From Streptomyces kanamyceticus (GTDB lineage Bacteria; Actinomycetota; Actinomycetes; Streptomycetales; Streptomycetaceae): a DNA stretch of 64,000 nt. The notes under the pieces were generated by a model. The model saw only the letters and a program-made list of their open reading frames with translations, was not told the origin of the DNA and did no database searches. The position numbers and the translations under genes are program-made. Shown here in pieces: positions 19,840-29,400 of the stretch (its first letter is position 1; every line of letters starts with the position of its first letter). The stretch spans positions 8,494,001 to 8,558,000 of the forward strand of contig NZ_CP023699.1 of NCBI RefSeq assembly GCF_008704495.1, read 5' to 3'.

Positions 19840-20175
19840 ATGATTCCCGTATGCCGCCTTGTCGACCTCCCCGCGGGCGAGTCCGTCCGTCTCGACACCA
19901 CGCCGCCCGTCGCGGTGTTCAACGCCGACGGCGAGCTCTTCGCCATCGACGACACGTGCAGCCATCAGGACGCATCCCTGTCCGAGGGATGGCTGGAGGG
20001 CTGTCTGGTCGAATGCCCGCTCCACGCCGCCTCATTCGATCTCCGTACCGGGCGGCCGACCTGCCTGCCCGCCCGCAAGCCCGTCCGCACCCACGAGGTG
20101 CATGTCGCGGACGGCATGATCCATGTCCGCCTCGCCGCCGACGCCGGGGCGACCGGGGAGGGATCCGCCGCATGA
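19840..20175 (+). CDS. Rieske-type [2Fe-2S] ferredoxin
   Basis: The 111-aa soluble ferredoxin has cluster ligands in 'CSHQDASLSEG' (C-x-H) and 'CPLHAASFDLRTG' (C-x2-H), the pattern of ferredoxin components of three-component oxygenases. The ATG at 19840 has AAGAGGGGGG upstream, and its stop overlaps the reductase start by 4 bp. It likely carries electrons from the reductase encoded next to the Rieske oxygenase at 12558-13679; the partnership is inferred from shared neighbourhood and chemistry. Confidence 0.9.
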   Translation: MIPVCRLVDLPAGESVRLDTTPPVAVFNADGELFAIDDTCSHQDASLSEGWLEGCLVECPLHAASFDLRTGRPTCLPARKPVRTHEVHVADGMIHVRLAADAGATGEGSAA

Positions 20176-21398
20176 GGGCCATCACCGTGGTGGGCGCCTC
20201 GCTCGCGGGCCTCTACGCGGCACGCGAGCTGCGGGCCCAGGGATTCGACGGCCGCCTCACCGTCGTCGGGGCCGAACCGCACCAGCCGTACGACCGGCCG
20301 CCCCTGTCCAAAGACTTCCTCATGGGTGCGGGGGACGAGGGCGAACTCGGCCAACTCGACCAACTCGCCCTCACCGACCCGGAGGAGATGGCCGAACTCC
20401 GTGCCGAATGGATCCTCGGCACGCGGGCGCGGGCGCTCGACGTGCGGGGCCGCACGGTCGTCCTGGACGACGGGCGCACCCTGGCGAGCGACGGCGTGGT
20501 CGTCGCCACCGGGGCCCGCGCGAGGCGGCTGCCGGGACCCCCGCTCGCGGGCGTCCACACCTTGCGCGGTCTCGACGACGCGCTTGCGCTGCGCGCCGAA
20601 CTGACCCGGGGCCCACGCCGCGTCGTGGTGATCGGCGGGGGCTTCATCGGCGCCGAGACCGCGTCCTCGTGCGTGGCGCTCGGCCACGACGTCACGGTCG
20701 TCGAGGCCGCGCCGCTTCCGCTCGCCGCCCAGCTCGGCCCCGAACTCGCACCGGTGTGCGCTGGCCTCCATGCACGGGGCGGGGCGCGGTTGTTGACCGG
20801 GGTGGGCGTGGCCGGGCTCGTGGGCGCCGGGTCCGGGGCGCTGTCCGCCGTCAGGGCCGTGGAGCTCGCCGACGGGCGCTCGCTGCCCGCCGACGTGGTC
20901 GTCGTCGGCATCGGCGCCACCCCCAACACCGGTTGGCTCGCGGGCTCCTCCCTCGCCGTGGCCGACGGCATCCTGTGCGACGACGGCTGCGCGACGGCGC
21001 TGCCCCAGGTCGTCGCGGTCGGTGACGTCGCACGCGTGGGTGGCGTCCGGGCCGAGCACTGGACGAGCGCCACGGAGCAACCCCGCGTCGCCGTAAGGAA
21101 CTTGCTGGCCGGACGCACGGTCGAGGCGGCCCGCCCGCTGCCGTACTTCTGGTCGGATCAGTACGGCTCCCGCATCCAGTTCGCGGGCCGTCGAGGGGAC
21201 GGCGACACCGTCCGCATCCTCGAAGGCTCCCCTGAGGCCCTCGGTGAGGGCGGCTTCCTCGCCGTCTACGAGCGGGCGGGCCGCACCACGGCGGCCCTCG
21301 CCGTGGACCGGGCACGTTCCTTCATGAAGGTGCGCCGGGGGCTCGCCGCTCAGGAGAATCAGGCGCACCAGGTGAATCAGGCGAAGGAGTACGTCTGA
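20172..21398 (+). CDS. FAD/NAD(P)H-dependent ferredoxin reductase (BphA4-like)
   Basis: The 408-aa flavoprotein has an N-terminal FAD site 'ITVVGASLAGLYAARELRAQ', 'YDRPPLSKDFL', the pyridine-nucleotide site 'VVVIGGGFIGAETASSCVAL', and 'VVAVGDVARVGG' of the glutathione-reductase-like oxygenase reductases. 'YFWSDQYGSRIQFAG' is the usual C-terminal domain start. ATG 20172 overlaps the ferredoxin stop (ATGA). It would move electrons from NAD(P)H to the Rieske ferredoxin. The last residues (QENQAHQVNQAKEYV) come from a short duplicated GAATCAGGCG stretch and look like a recent tail extension. Confidence 0.92.
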   Translation: MRAITVVGASLAGLYAARELRAQGFDGRLTVVGAEPHQPYDRPPLSKDFLMGAGDEGELGQLDQLALTDPEEMAELRAEWILGTRARALDVRGRTVVLDDGRTLASDGVVVATGARARRLPGPPLAGVHTLRGLDDALALRAELTRGPRRVVVIGGGFIGAETASSCVALGHDVTVVEAAPLPLAAQLGPELAPVCAGLHARGGARLLTGVGVAGLVGAGSGALSAVRAVELADGRSLPADVVVVGIGATPNTGWLAGSSLAVADGILCDDGCATALPQVVAVGDVARVGGVRAEHWTSATEQPRVAVRNLLAGRTVEAARPLPYFWSDQYGSRIQFAGRRGDGDTVRILEGSPEALGEGGFLAVYERAGRTTAALAVDRARSFMKVRRGLAAQENQAHQVNQAKEYV

Positions 21399-21400
21399 GT

Positions 21401-21427
21401 CAGGGGCAGGGGCAGGGGCAGGGGCAG
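21401..21427 (+). repeat. Hexanucleotide tandem repeat (CAGGGG)n
   Basis: About four copies of CAGGGG follow the reductase stop codon. It is a simple-sequence tract in the convergent gap, probably slippage-prone, with no evident function. Confidence 0.7.
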
Positions 21428-21444
21428 CGCACCACGCGGCCCCC

Positions 21445-21951
21445 TCAAGGGTGGGACAACTGTCCCGCCCCACCCCGCCTACGTATGCGCACCTTGCCGC
21501 GCCCCTCCGCGCGGGCCTGCCGACGCGCTCGGCGCCGCTCCCTTCGCAGGCGGCGTGCCGTGCTGCTCGGTGCCGACACGACGCCATTGCGCTGGTTCCA
21601 CACCTGGCGGGTCACCCACACGTCGAGGACGCCCCACGTCGCGACGACCGTACTGGCCACGCTGCTCAGCACCATGGGGAAGGACAGCCAGGAACCGGCG
21701 AGCGCGGACAGGAAGGCGACCATCGCCTGCACCAGGGTGAGTGCCACTATGATCACGGCCCGCACGGCGGACGTGCGCACGGGATCGGGCAGCCGCCTTC
21801 TGCGCGCGGGTTCCTCCACCCACAAGGGCGGGCGCTGCGCCGGATCTTCGCGCTCCCGTTCTTCGCGCTCCCGCGAAGCCGCCCCCCTCGCCGTCCCGGC
21901 CCCTGCGGCCGCACCGCCTCCGGACGCCCTGTGGCGCTCTGTCGTGCCCAT
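21445..21951 (-). CDS. Small membrane protein of unknown function
   Basis: The 168-aa protein is not recognised as a named family. A hydrophilic Arg/Glu-rich N-terminus of about 65 residues is followed by two hydrophobic segments ('VRAVIIVALTLVQAMVAFLS' and, after a short turn, 'FPMVLSSVASTVVATWGVL'). A strongly basic C-terminal tail follows. It probably spans the membrane twice with both tails inside. ATG 21951 has a GGGGAG sequence 12 bp upstream; a longer form starting at 22011 is possible. It faces away from the conservon. Confidence 0.65.
   Translation of the reverse strand: MGTTERHRASGGGAAAGAGTARGAASREREEREREDPAQRPPLWVEEPARRRRLPDPVRTSAVRAVIIVALTLVQAMVAFLSALAGSWLSFPMVLSSVASTVVATWGVLDVWVTRQVWNQRNGVVSAPSSTARRLRRERRRARRQARAEGRGKVRIRRRGGAGQLSHP
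21449..21470. terminator. Hairpin at the convergent ends of the reductase and membrane-protein genes
   Basis: GGGACA-AC-TGTCCC (21453-21466) with further flanking G:C pairs lies across the last codons of the leftward membrane-protein gene, 50-70 bp after the rightward reductase stop. It could end transcription in both directions. Confidence 0.4.
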
Positions 21952-22471
21952 CGATTCGTCACTCCCCCCGCGCCTCGCGGCCTTTCGCCGGACGCAACCG
22001 GTCCAACTCACCAGTGGCTGCCCGTTTTACTGCGCTTTATGTCGCTCGCGCACGGTCCGGCCCATGGTTCACACCTTGCCCATGTCCGATCCGCGCCCGC
22101 TCCGCGACGGCTGCTCCATGCCCCTCTCCCTGACTGACGAACGGGAGATCCGAAAGATTCCCGCGATGCTTCCGCGAATCGGCCTCGATCCGGTCGTGAT
22201 GCGGTCGCGAACCTTCCGCACAGCGAAGAGTTCAGGCCAACTGGCGTACAGGGAAAGGAGGATGAGCGCAGGTGGCATGCGGTACATGCTGGGACGCAAT
22301 CTCCCGTAATGAAGGGACAACTGGGGACGTCCCTTTCCCGTCACGGCCGAAAAGCGTTCGGATGCGCCTTCGAGTTGCCCGTGGGTCAGTAGTAGGCTCG
22401 CGCCGTTTGTTGACGCACATGTGTGCCCCTGGCCCATGCACCGGCCACAGGGGGCCGATCAGGGGGAGGCC
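21952..22471. promoter_or_regulatory. Divergent intergenic region ahead of the conservon
   Basis: No convincing gene is seen in these 520 bp. They contain an inverted repeat AAGGGAC-N10-GTCCCTT (22312-22335) and a -10-like TAGGCT at 22393-22398, about 75 bp before the cvnA start. The TAGGCT is preceded at a suitable distance by TTCGAG, a poor -35. A 15-codon reading frame at 22263 follows AAAGGAGG but with no spacing, and I do not call it. Confidence 0.4.
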
Positions 22472-25400
22472 ATGCGCTTTCGCGGGAAGTCCATCCGCCG
22501 GAAGATCGTGGCACTGCTGCTCGTGCCGCTGGTTTCCCTGACCGCGATATGGGGCTTCGCCACCGTCATCACCGGTCGCGAGGCGAATCGAGTGCTCGGC
22601 GCGTCCTACGTCGTCGACAAGCTCGGCTATCCCATCGAGGACACGATCCGCGTGGTCCAGGAGGAGCGCAGGCGGACCCTCGTCTACCTCGCCGACCCAC
22701 GCGCCTCCGACGCCCTCGCCGCCCTGCGCCGCAGTCGCACCGCGACCGACGACATGGTCAGCAAGGTGCGGGCGAAGGCCGACGACCCGGACATCAGGGA
22801 CGACGTCGAAGGCGACTCCGAGGAGCAGCTCACCGCGCTCGTCGAGGCGTTCGGCGGCATCGACTCGCTGCGCCGCACCGTCGAACAGGGCACGATCACG
22901 CGGGCCGGCGCCCTGAAGATGTACTCGAAGCTGGTCGACCCCTGCTTCGGGTTCCTGACCACGCTCAACGGCTTCGCCGGGCTCGACGACGTGGGCCTCG
23001 ACCAGCAGGGCCGCGCTCTCGTCGGCATCTCCCGCGCGCGTGAACTGCTCTCCCGCGAGGACGCGTTGCTCGGTTCGTCCCTCGTCGCGCGACGGGTCAC
23101 CAAGCCGGAGATCCGGCAGGTCGCCGAGTTGCGGGCGCAGCGCGAACTGCTCAACGAGGTGAACCTCGCACAGCTGCCCGAGGGCGACCGCGAGCGCTAC
23201 GAGCGGTTCTGGAACGGCGCGGAGACCACCCAGCTGCGCAAGGCCGAGGAAGACGTCATCGCCTCCGCGCCCGGCACCCCGCACGTGGTGACGGCGGCCC
23301 ACTGGGACGAGTCGGCGAGCCGGGTCCTCAAGGAGCTCACGACGCGCAACATCGAGGCGGCCGACCGCTTCCAGGACCGCGTCGAACCGGCCTCCGTCGG
23401 CGTCATCGTCCGTGCGGTCGTGGCGGGTGTGGTGGGTCTCCTCGCCCTGCTGCTCTCGCTCTTCATGTCCGTACGCATCGGACGCAGCCTCATCCGCGAC
23501 CTGCGCCGCCTGCGACTGGAGGCCCACGAGGCGTCCGGCGTCCGACTGCCCGGCGTGCTGCGCCGACTGGCGGCCGGCGAACAGGTGGACGTGGAGACCG
23601 AGTCGCCGCGACTGTCGTACGACAAGGATGAGATCGGGCAGGTCGGGCAGGCGCTCAACACCCTGCAGCGGGCCGCGGTGGAAGCCACCGTCAAACAGGC
23701 CGACCTGCGCCGCGGCGTCTCCGACGTGTTCGTCAACCTCGCCCGGCGCAGTCAGGTCCTGCTGCACAAGCAGCTCACGCTCCTGGACACCATGGAGCGG
23801 CGCACCGAGGACACCGACGAACTCGCCGACCTCTTCCGCCTCGACCACCTGACCACCCGCATGCGACGGCACGCCGAGGGCCTCGTGATCCTCTCCGGAG
23901 CGGCCCCCTCGCGACAGTGGCGCAAGCCCGTCCAGCTCATGGACGTGGTCCGCGCCGCCGTGGCCGAGGTCGAGGACTACGAGCGCATCGAGGTGCGCCG
24001 CCTGCCCCGCATCGCGGTCACCGGACCCGCCGTCGCCGACCTCACGCACCTGATGGCCGAGCTCCTGGAGAACGCCACGGTGTTCTCGCCGCCGCACACC
24101 GCCGTGCAGGTCCTGGGCGAGCACGTCGCCAACGGCTTCACCCTGGAGATCCACGACCGCGGCCTCGGCATGGCCGCCGACGCACTGCTCGACGCCAACC
24201 TGCGGCTCGCCGAGACCCCCGAGTTCGAACTGTCCGACACCGACCGGCTCGGTCTGTTCGTGGTCAGTCGGCTCGCGCAGCGCCAGCGCGTCCGTGTCTC
24301 GCTGCAGCCATCGCCGTACGGCGGTACGACGGCGGTCGTCTTCATCCCCGAGGGCCTGCTCACCGACGACGTGCCCGACACCGGCGGCGTCGGCTTCCGG
24401 CTCGACCGGCCGCAGCCCAAGGAGCCCGCCGTCAGCACCGACAAGACGGCCGACCGTGCGGCGGCGCTCGCCCAGGTGCCCGTGCAGCTGCCCGGACTTC
24501 CCGCGTCCGTCCTCGACGGCCCCATCGAGCTGGAGGCCCCCGTCGGCATGGCGGACCTCGACTCCTTCCCCGGCGAGATCGGCGACGAGGACAGCGAGAT
24601 CGGCGGGATCTTCCGGCCGCGGCGCCGGGTGGCGGGCACACCGGGGGAGCAGCACCAGCAGGCCCGCGACGAGCGGGAGGCGGGCCGCGCCGAGCCCACC
24701 CGCCCCGACGCTTCGGCGGGCCGCGCCACCGACGAGACCGCCGAAGGCGCCCACTCCGAAGGACCCGTTCAGCTGCCGCGCCGCAGGACTCCCAAGCTGG
24801 TCAGCTCGCACGGCCGCCCCGTGACGCACACCCGTCCCGGGGACAGCCGCCCCGCGGACAACCGGCCGCCGGACAGCAGGCCGCAGGAGGGCGCCCCCTT
24901 CGGGGAGCGGCCCGACGGCGGCGGACCGTTCGACGACCGGTTCGACGACCGGCCGCTCGAACCCGCGGGCGAGGACGAGACGCCGGGGCGCACCCGGCGC
25001 CCAGGGACCACGGAGGGCCCGGCGGGCACCCGCCCGCCGCAGCGCACCGCGCCCGGCGGCCTCGACCTGCCGCGCCGCCCCGAGCCGCAGTCGGCCTGGC
25101 CCGACCTGTCACCGCCGCACCGGGACGTCACGGCCACCGACGACGCCGAAGGGCCCGCGGAGCTGCCCAGGCGCCGCCGTACCGGCCTCCAGGGCCGTGG
25201 CACCCAGGACCGCACCGACGCGCGGCCGCCCGTCGCTCCGGTGCCCGACGCGGCACCGGGCCGCCAGGACCCGGAGACCGGCCGACGTCACCTCGACACC
25301 GACCAGCACAGGAGCACCGACCAGGACCGCAACACCATGACCACTCCGGGCGGACTGCCTCGCCGTGTCCGGCAGGCCAACCTCGCCCCGCAGTTGAAGG

Positions 25401-25582
25401 ACAGTCCGGACCGCCGTTCCGAGCGCGCCGAGACCCGGCCGGAGGAGCGCGACGCGGACGAGGTACGCAGCCGCATGGCCTCGCTCCAGCGGGGCTGGCA
25501 GCGCGGCCGGGACGAGAACGCCGCAGGCGACACCGCCACGGACGGCACAGCACCAGGAACCACAGAGGGGGACGGTCGATGA
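22472..25582 (+). CDS. cvnA: Conservon sensor-kinase-like protein CvnA (nitrate-sensor/HAMP/ATPase)
   Basis: The 1036-aa membrane protein has a first membrane segment at about residues 12-34 and an extracytoplasmic nitrate-sensor-like helical domain to about 305. A second segment lies at about 310-333 ('AVVAGVVGLLALLLSLFMSV'), followed by a HAMP-like linker. An HATPase domain covers about 500-625 ('LMAELLENATVFSPP', 'DRGLGMAADALL', 'LGLFVVSRLA'). The final 400 residues are Pro/Arg/Asp-rich and probably disordered, with four LPRR motifs. ATG 22472 follows AGGGGGAGG. In conservons CvnA works with CvnB, C and D as a GPCR-like membrane signalling complex. Its stop overlaps cvnB by 4 bp. Confidence 0.93.
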   Translation: MRFRGKSIRRKIVALLLVPLVSLTAIWGFATVITGREANRVLGASYVVDKLGYPIEDTIRVVQEERRRTLVYLADPRASDALAALRRSRTATDDMVSKVRAKADDPDIRDDVEGDSEEQLTALVEAFGGIDSLRRTVEQGTITRAGALKMYSKLVDPCFGFLTTLNGFAGLDDVGLDQQGRALVGISRARELLSREDALLGSSLVARRVTKPEIRQVAELRAQRELLNEVNLAQLPEGDRERYERFWNGAETTQLRKAEEDVIASAPGTPHVVTAAHWDESASRVLKELTTRNIEAADRFQDRVEPASVGVIVRAVVAGVVGLLALLLSLFMSVRIGRSLIRDLRRLRLEAHEASGVRLPGVLRRLAAGEQVDVETESPRLSYDKDEIGQVGQALNTLQRAAVEATVKQADLRRGVSDVFVNLARRSQVLLHKQLTLLDTMERRTEDTDELADLFRLDHLTTRMRRHAEGLVILSGAAPSRQWRKPVQLMDVVRAAVAEVEDYERIEVRRLPRIAVTGPAVADLTHLMAELLENATVFSPPHTAVQVLGEHVANGFTLEIHDRGLGMAADALLDANLRLAETPEFELSDTDRLGLFVVSRLAQRQRVRVSLQPSPYGGTTAVVFIPEGLLTDDVPDTGGVGFRLDRPQPKEPAVSTDKTADRAAALAQVPVQLPGLPASVLDGPIELEAPVGMADLDSFPGEIGDEDSEIGGIFRPRRRVAGTPGEQHQQARDEREAGRAEPTRPDASAGRATDETAEGAHSEGPVQLPRRRTPKLVSSHGRPVTHTRPGDSRPADNRPPDSRPQEGAPFGERPDGGGPFDDRFDDRPLEPAGEDETPGRTRRPGTTEGPAGTRPPQRTAPGGLDLPRRPEPQSAWPDLSPPHRDVTATDDAEGPAELPRRRRTGLQGRGTQDRTDARPPVAPVPDAAPGRQDPETGRRHLDTDQHRSTDQDRNTMTTPGGLPRRVRQANLAPQLKDSPDRRSERAETRPEERDADEVRSRMASLQRGWQRGRDENAAGDTATDGTAPGTTEGDGR

Positions 25583-26019
25583 CCGCACCGAAGGCCGACG
25601 CACGCACCGCCACGACCGGGGGGTCAGGTGAGCTGAACTGGCTCCTCGACGACCTGGTGCAGCGCGTCGCCAGCATCCGCAAGGCGCTCGTCCTCTCGGG
25701 CGACGGCCTGCCCACCGGCGTGTCGAAGAACCTGACCAGGGAGGACAGCGAGCACCTCGCCGCCGTCGCCTCCGGGTTCCACAGCCTCGCCAAGGGCGTG
25801 GGCAGACACTTCGAGGCGGGCAGGGTCCGGCAGACCGTCGTCGAGCTCGACGACGCGTTCCTCTTCGTCACGGCGGCGGGCGACGGCAGCTGTCTGGCCG
25901 TACTCGCCGACGCGGACTCGGACGTCGGTCTGGTGGCGTACGAAATGACGCTGCTGGTCAAGAGGGTGGGTGTGCATCTGGGGACGGCGCCGCGCACGGA
26001 CCTGCCCGCCGGGGGGTAG
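25579..26019 (+). CDS. cvnB: Conservon protein CvnB (Roadblock/LC7 domain)
   Basis: The 146-aa Roadblock/LC7 protein shows 'LNWLLDDLVQRVASIRKALV', 'LSGDGLPTGVSKNL' and 'LADADSDVGLVAYEMTLLVK', as in MglB-like and CvnB proteins that regulate small GTPases. ATG 25579 overlaps the cvnA stop (ATGA), so CvnA and CvnB are made together. It is expected to act as partner or regulator of the CvnD GTPase at the membrane complex. The length is usual. Confidence 0.95.
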   Translation: MTAPKADARTATTGGSGELNWLLDDLVQRVASIRKALVLSGDGLPTGVSKNLTREDSEHLAAVASGFHSLAKGVGRHFEAGRVRQTVVELDDAFLFVTAAGDGSCLAVLADADSDVGLVAYEMTLLVKRVGVHLGTAPRTDLPAGG

Positions 26020-26028
26020 TGGGAGGTC

Positions 26029-26472
26029 ATGAGCGACGACGGTCGAGGGATACAGGGCACGCAAAGAGCACAGAGATCGCAGGGGTCACAGGAGACCCCC
26101 CGCTGGTTCGACGACGACGCCGGCCCCGTAGTGCGTCCTTACGCCATGACGCGTGGCCGCACGACGAGTCCGGGGCAGCATCGCCTCGACCTCATCGCGG
26201 TCGTCATCGCGGAGGCCCGGGCAATCGGCGCCCCGGAGGCCGACCAGACGCTGTCTCCGGAGCACGTGGACATCGTCGAACTCTGCCGTGACACTCCCCA
26301 GTCGGTCGCCGAACTCGCGGCCGAACTCGATCTGCCCATCGGCGTGGTCCGCGTGCTCATCGGCGACCTCGTCGACGACGAACTGGTGCACGTGACCCGC
26401 CCCGTACCCCCTGCCGAGCTGCCGGACGAGAGTATTCTGCGCGACGTGATCAGCGGCCTCCGGGCGCTCTGA
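26029..26472 (+). CDS. cvnC: Conservon protein CvnC (DUF742)
   Basis: The 147-aa DUF742 protein has the core '[20 protein letters not shown]' followed by '[20 protein letters not shown]', a winged-helix-like motif typical of CvnC. The N-terminus is polar with Gln/Arg-rich repeats. It starts 9 bp after cvnB. In ordinary conservons cvnD follows directly with a short overlap; here a 3.7-kb gene intervenes. Confidence 0.93.
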   Translation: MSDDGRGIQGTQRAQRSQGSQETPRWFDDDAGPVVRPYAMTRGRTTSPGQHRLDLIAVVIAEARAIGAPEADQTLSPEHVDIVELCRDTPQSVAELAAELDLPIGVVRVLIGDLVDDELVHVTRPVPPAELPDESILRDVISGLRAL

Positions 26473-26497
26473 ACAGCGCGGAAGCGGGAGTGAGAAC

Positions 26498-29400
26498 GTG
26501 ACTGGCTGGCAGTTCTGGGTGGACAGGGGCGGCACCTTCACCGACATCGTCGCGCGGCATCCGGACGGTCGCCTGCTGACGCACAAGCTGCTCTCGGACA
26601 ACCCCGCGCGCTACCGGGACGCGGCCGTCGCGGGGATCCGGGAACTGCTGGCGCGGGCGGGCGACGTACGGGACTCCGCCGATGCCACAGCTGACACAGA
26701 TGCCCCCGACGCTCCCCATGGGCAGGCGGCGGCGCTTCCGGTCGACACCGTCCGCATGGGCACCACCGTCGCCACCAACGCCCTCCTGGAGCGCAAGGGC
26801 GAGCCCACCGCGCTGGTGGTCACCCGCGGCTTCCGCGACGCCCTGCGCATCGCGTACCAGAACCGCCCGGAGATCTTCGCCCGCGAGATCGTCCTGCCCG
26901 AACTCCTCTACGAGCGGGTGATCGAGGTCGACGAGCGCGTCGCGGCGGACGGGACCGTGCTGCGCGAACCCGACCTGGACGGGCTCACCACTCCGTTACG
27001 GAAGGCGTTCGACGACGGGATCCGGTCCGTGGCCGTCGTCTGCATGCACAGCCATCTGTATCCCGCCCACGAACAGGCGATCGGCGAACTCGCCGTCCGC
27101 ACCGGATTCCCGCAGGTCTCGCTCTCCAGCGAGGTCAGCCCGCTGATGAAGCTCGTCCCGCGCGGTGACACCGCGGTCGTCGACGCGTATCTCTCGCCGG
27201 TCCTGCGCCGCTACGTCCAGCACGTCGCCGACGAACTCCACGGCGTACGGCTGATGTTCATGCAGTCCAACGGCGGCCTCGCCGACGCGGGTCAGTTCCG
27301 CGGCAAGGACGCGATCCTTTCCGGGCCCGCGGGCGGCATCGTGGGCATGGCCCGGATGTCGCGCCTGGCAGGCTTCGACCGTGTCATCGGCTTCGACATG
27401 GGCGGCACGTCGACGGACGTGTCGCACTACGCGGGCGAGTACGAGCGGGTCTTCACCACCCAGATCGCGGGGGTGCGCCTGCGCGCCCCGATGCTCGACA
27501 TCCACACCGTCGCGGCGGGCGGCGGCTCCGTCCTCCACTTCGACGGCAGCCGCTACCGCGTGGGCCCCGATTCGGCGGGCGCCGACCCGGGCCCCGCGAG
27601 CTACCGCGGCGGCGGCCCGCTCACCGTCACCGACGCCAACGTCGCCCTCGGACGCGTCCAACCGGACCACTTCCCCGCGGTGTTCGGCCCGGACGGCGAC
27701 CAGCCCCTGGACGCCGCACTCGTCCGCGACCGCTTCGCCGACCTCGCCCGCGAGATCCACGAGGCCACCGGCGACGACCGCACGCCCGAGCAGGTCGCCG
27801 AGGGCTATCTGCGGATCGCGGTCGCCAACATCGCGGGCGCCGTCAAGCGCATCTCGGTCCAAAAGGGCCACGACGTCACGCGCTACGCCCTGACCACGTT
27901 CGGCGGCGCGGGCGGCCAGCACGCGTGCATGGTCGCCGACTCGCTCGGCATCCGCACCGTCCTCGTACCCCCGATGGCCGGTGTGCTCTCCGCCCTCGGG
28001 ATCGGTCTCGCCGACACCACGGCGATGCGCGAACAGTCCGTCGAGGCGCCCCTGGCGGCATCCTCCATGCCCCATGTCCGCACGATCGCCGACGACTTGG
28101 AGAGCGCCGCCCGCGACGAGCTCCTCGCCGAGGACGTGCCCGCGGAACGCGTCCGGGTCACCCGCCGCGCCCAACTGCGCTACGACGGCACGGACACCGC
28201 CCTCACCGTGGAACTCACGGAGCCGGACGCCATGCTCCGTGCCTTCGAGGACCGCCACCGCGCCACCTACTCCTTCACCCTGGACCGGCCCGTCGTCGTG
28301 GAAGCCCTCTCCGTGGAGGCCACCGGGCTCACCGACCCTCCGGACCTGTCCGCGCTCGCGGGCGACACCTCGCACGGCCCCGCGCGAACCGTCTCCCTGC
28401 ATACGGGCGGCGCCCGGCGCGACGTGCCCCTGCACCGCCGCGAGGAACTGCCGCCGGGCCAGAGCGTCACAGGCCCCGCCGTCATCACCGAGGCCAGCGC
28501 CACGACGGTCGTGGACGACGGCTGGCAGGCGGCCACGACCGACGCGGGACACCTGGTCATGGAACGCGTGGCGGAACCGGCGAGTTCCACCGCGAGCACC
28601 GCGGCCGACCCCGTCCTGCTCGAAGTCTTCAACAACCTCTTCATGTCCATCGCCGAACAGATGGGCGCCCGCCTGGAGTCCACCGCCCAGTCCGTGAACA
28701 TCAAGGAGCGGCTCGACTTCTCCTGCGCGCTCTTCGACCCCGAAGGAAACCTCGTCGCCAACGCCCCGCACATTCCCGTGCACCTCGGCTCGATGGGCAC
28801 CAGCGTCAAGGAGGTCATCGCGCGCAGGGGCAGCGGGATGCGCCCGGGGGACAGCTACGCGGTCAACGACCCGTACCACGGCGGCACCCACCTCCCCGAC
28901 GTCACCGTCATCACCCCGGTCTTCGACCAGCCGGGGGAGCACTCAAGCGCGCGGCGGATCCTCTTCTACGTGGCATCGCGCGGCCACCACGCGGAGATCG
29001 GCGGCATCGCGCCGGGCTCCATGCCCGCCGACAGCCGCACCATCGACGAGGAGGGCATCCTCTTCGACAACTGGCTTCTTGTAGAAGACGGCCGTTTCCG
29101 CGAGCCCGAGACCCGCGACCTGCTCACCGGGGCCGCCCACCCCTCGCGCAACCCGGACACCAACCTCGCCGACCTGCGCGCCCAGATCGCCGCCAACCAG
29201 AAGGGCGTCGACGAAGTCGCCCGCATGATCGACAACTTCGGGCTCGACGTCGTCCAGGCGTACATGAAGCACGTCCAGGACAACGCGGAGGACGCGGTAC
29301 GACGTGTCATCGACACCCTGGAAGAGGGCGAGTTCGCTTATCAAACGGACTCGGGAGCCACGATCCGCGTCCGGGTGAGCGTGGACCGCGAAGAGCGCAC

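Noticed and set aside
22263..22310. A 15-codon leader peptide ahead of cvnA
   Set aside because: The AAAGGAGG abuts the ATG with no spacing, the peptide has no repeated codons or regulatory structure, and the cvnA start lies 160 bp further on.
22232..24829. An 865-codon open frame antisense to cvnA
   Set aside because: Antisense shadow of a recognised coding region with no motif of its own. The same applies to antisense frames at 5352-7085 and 26996-28942.
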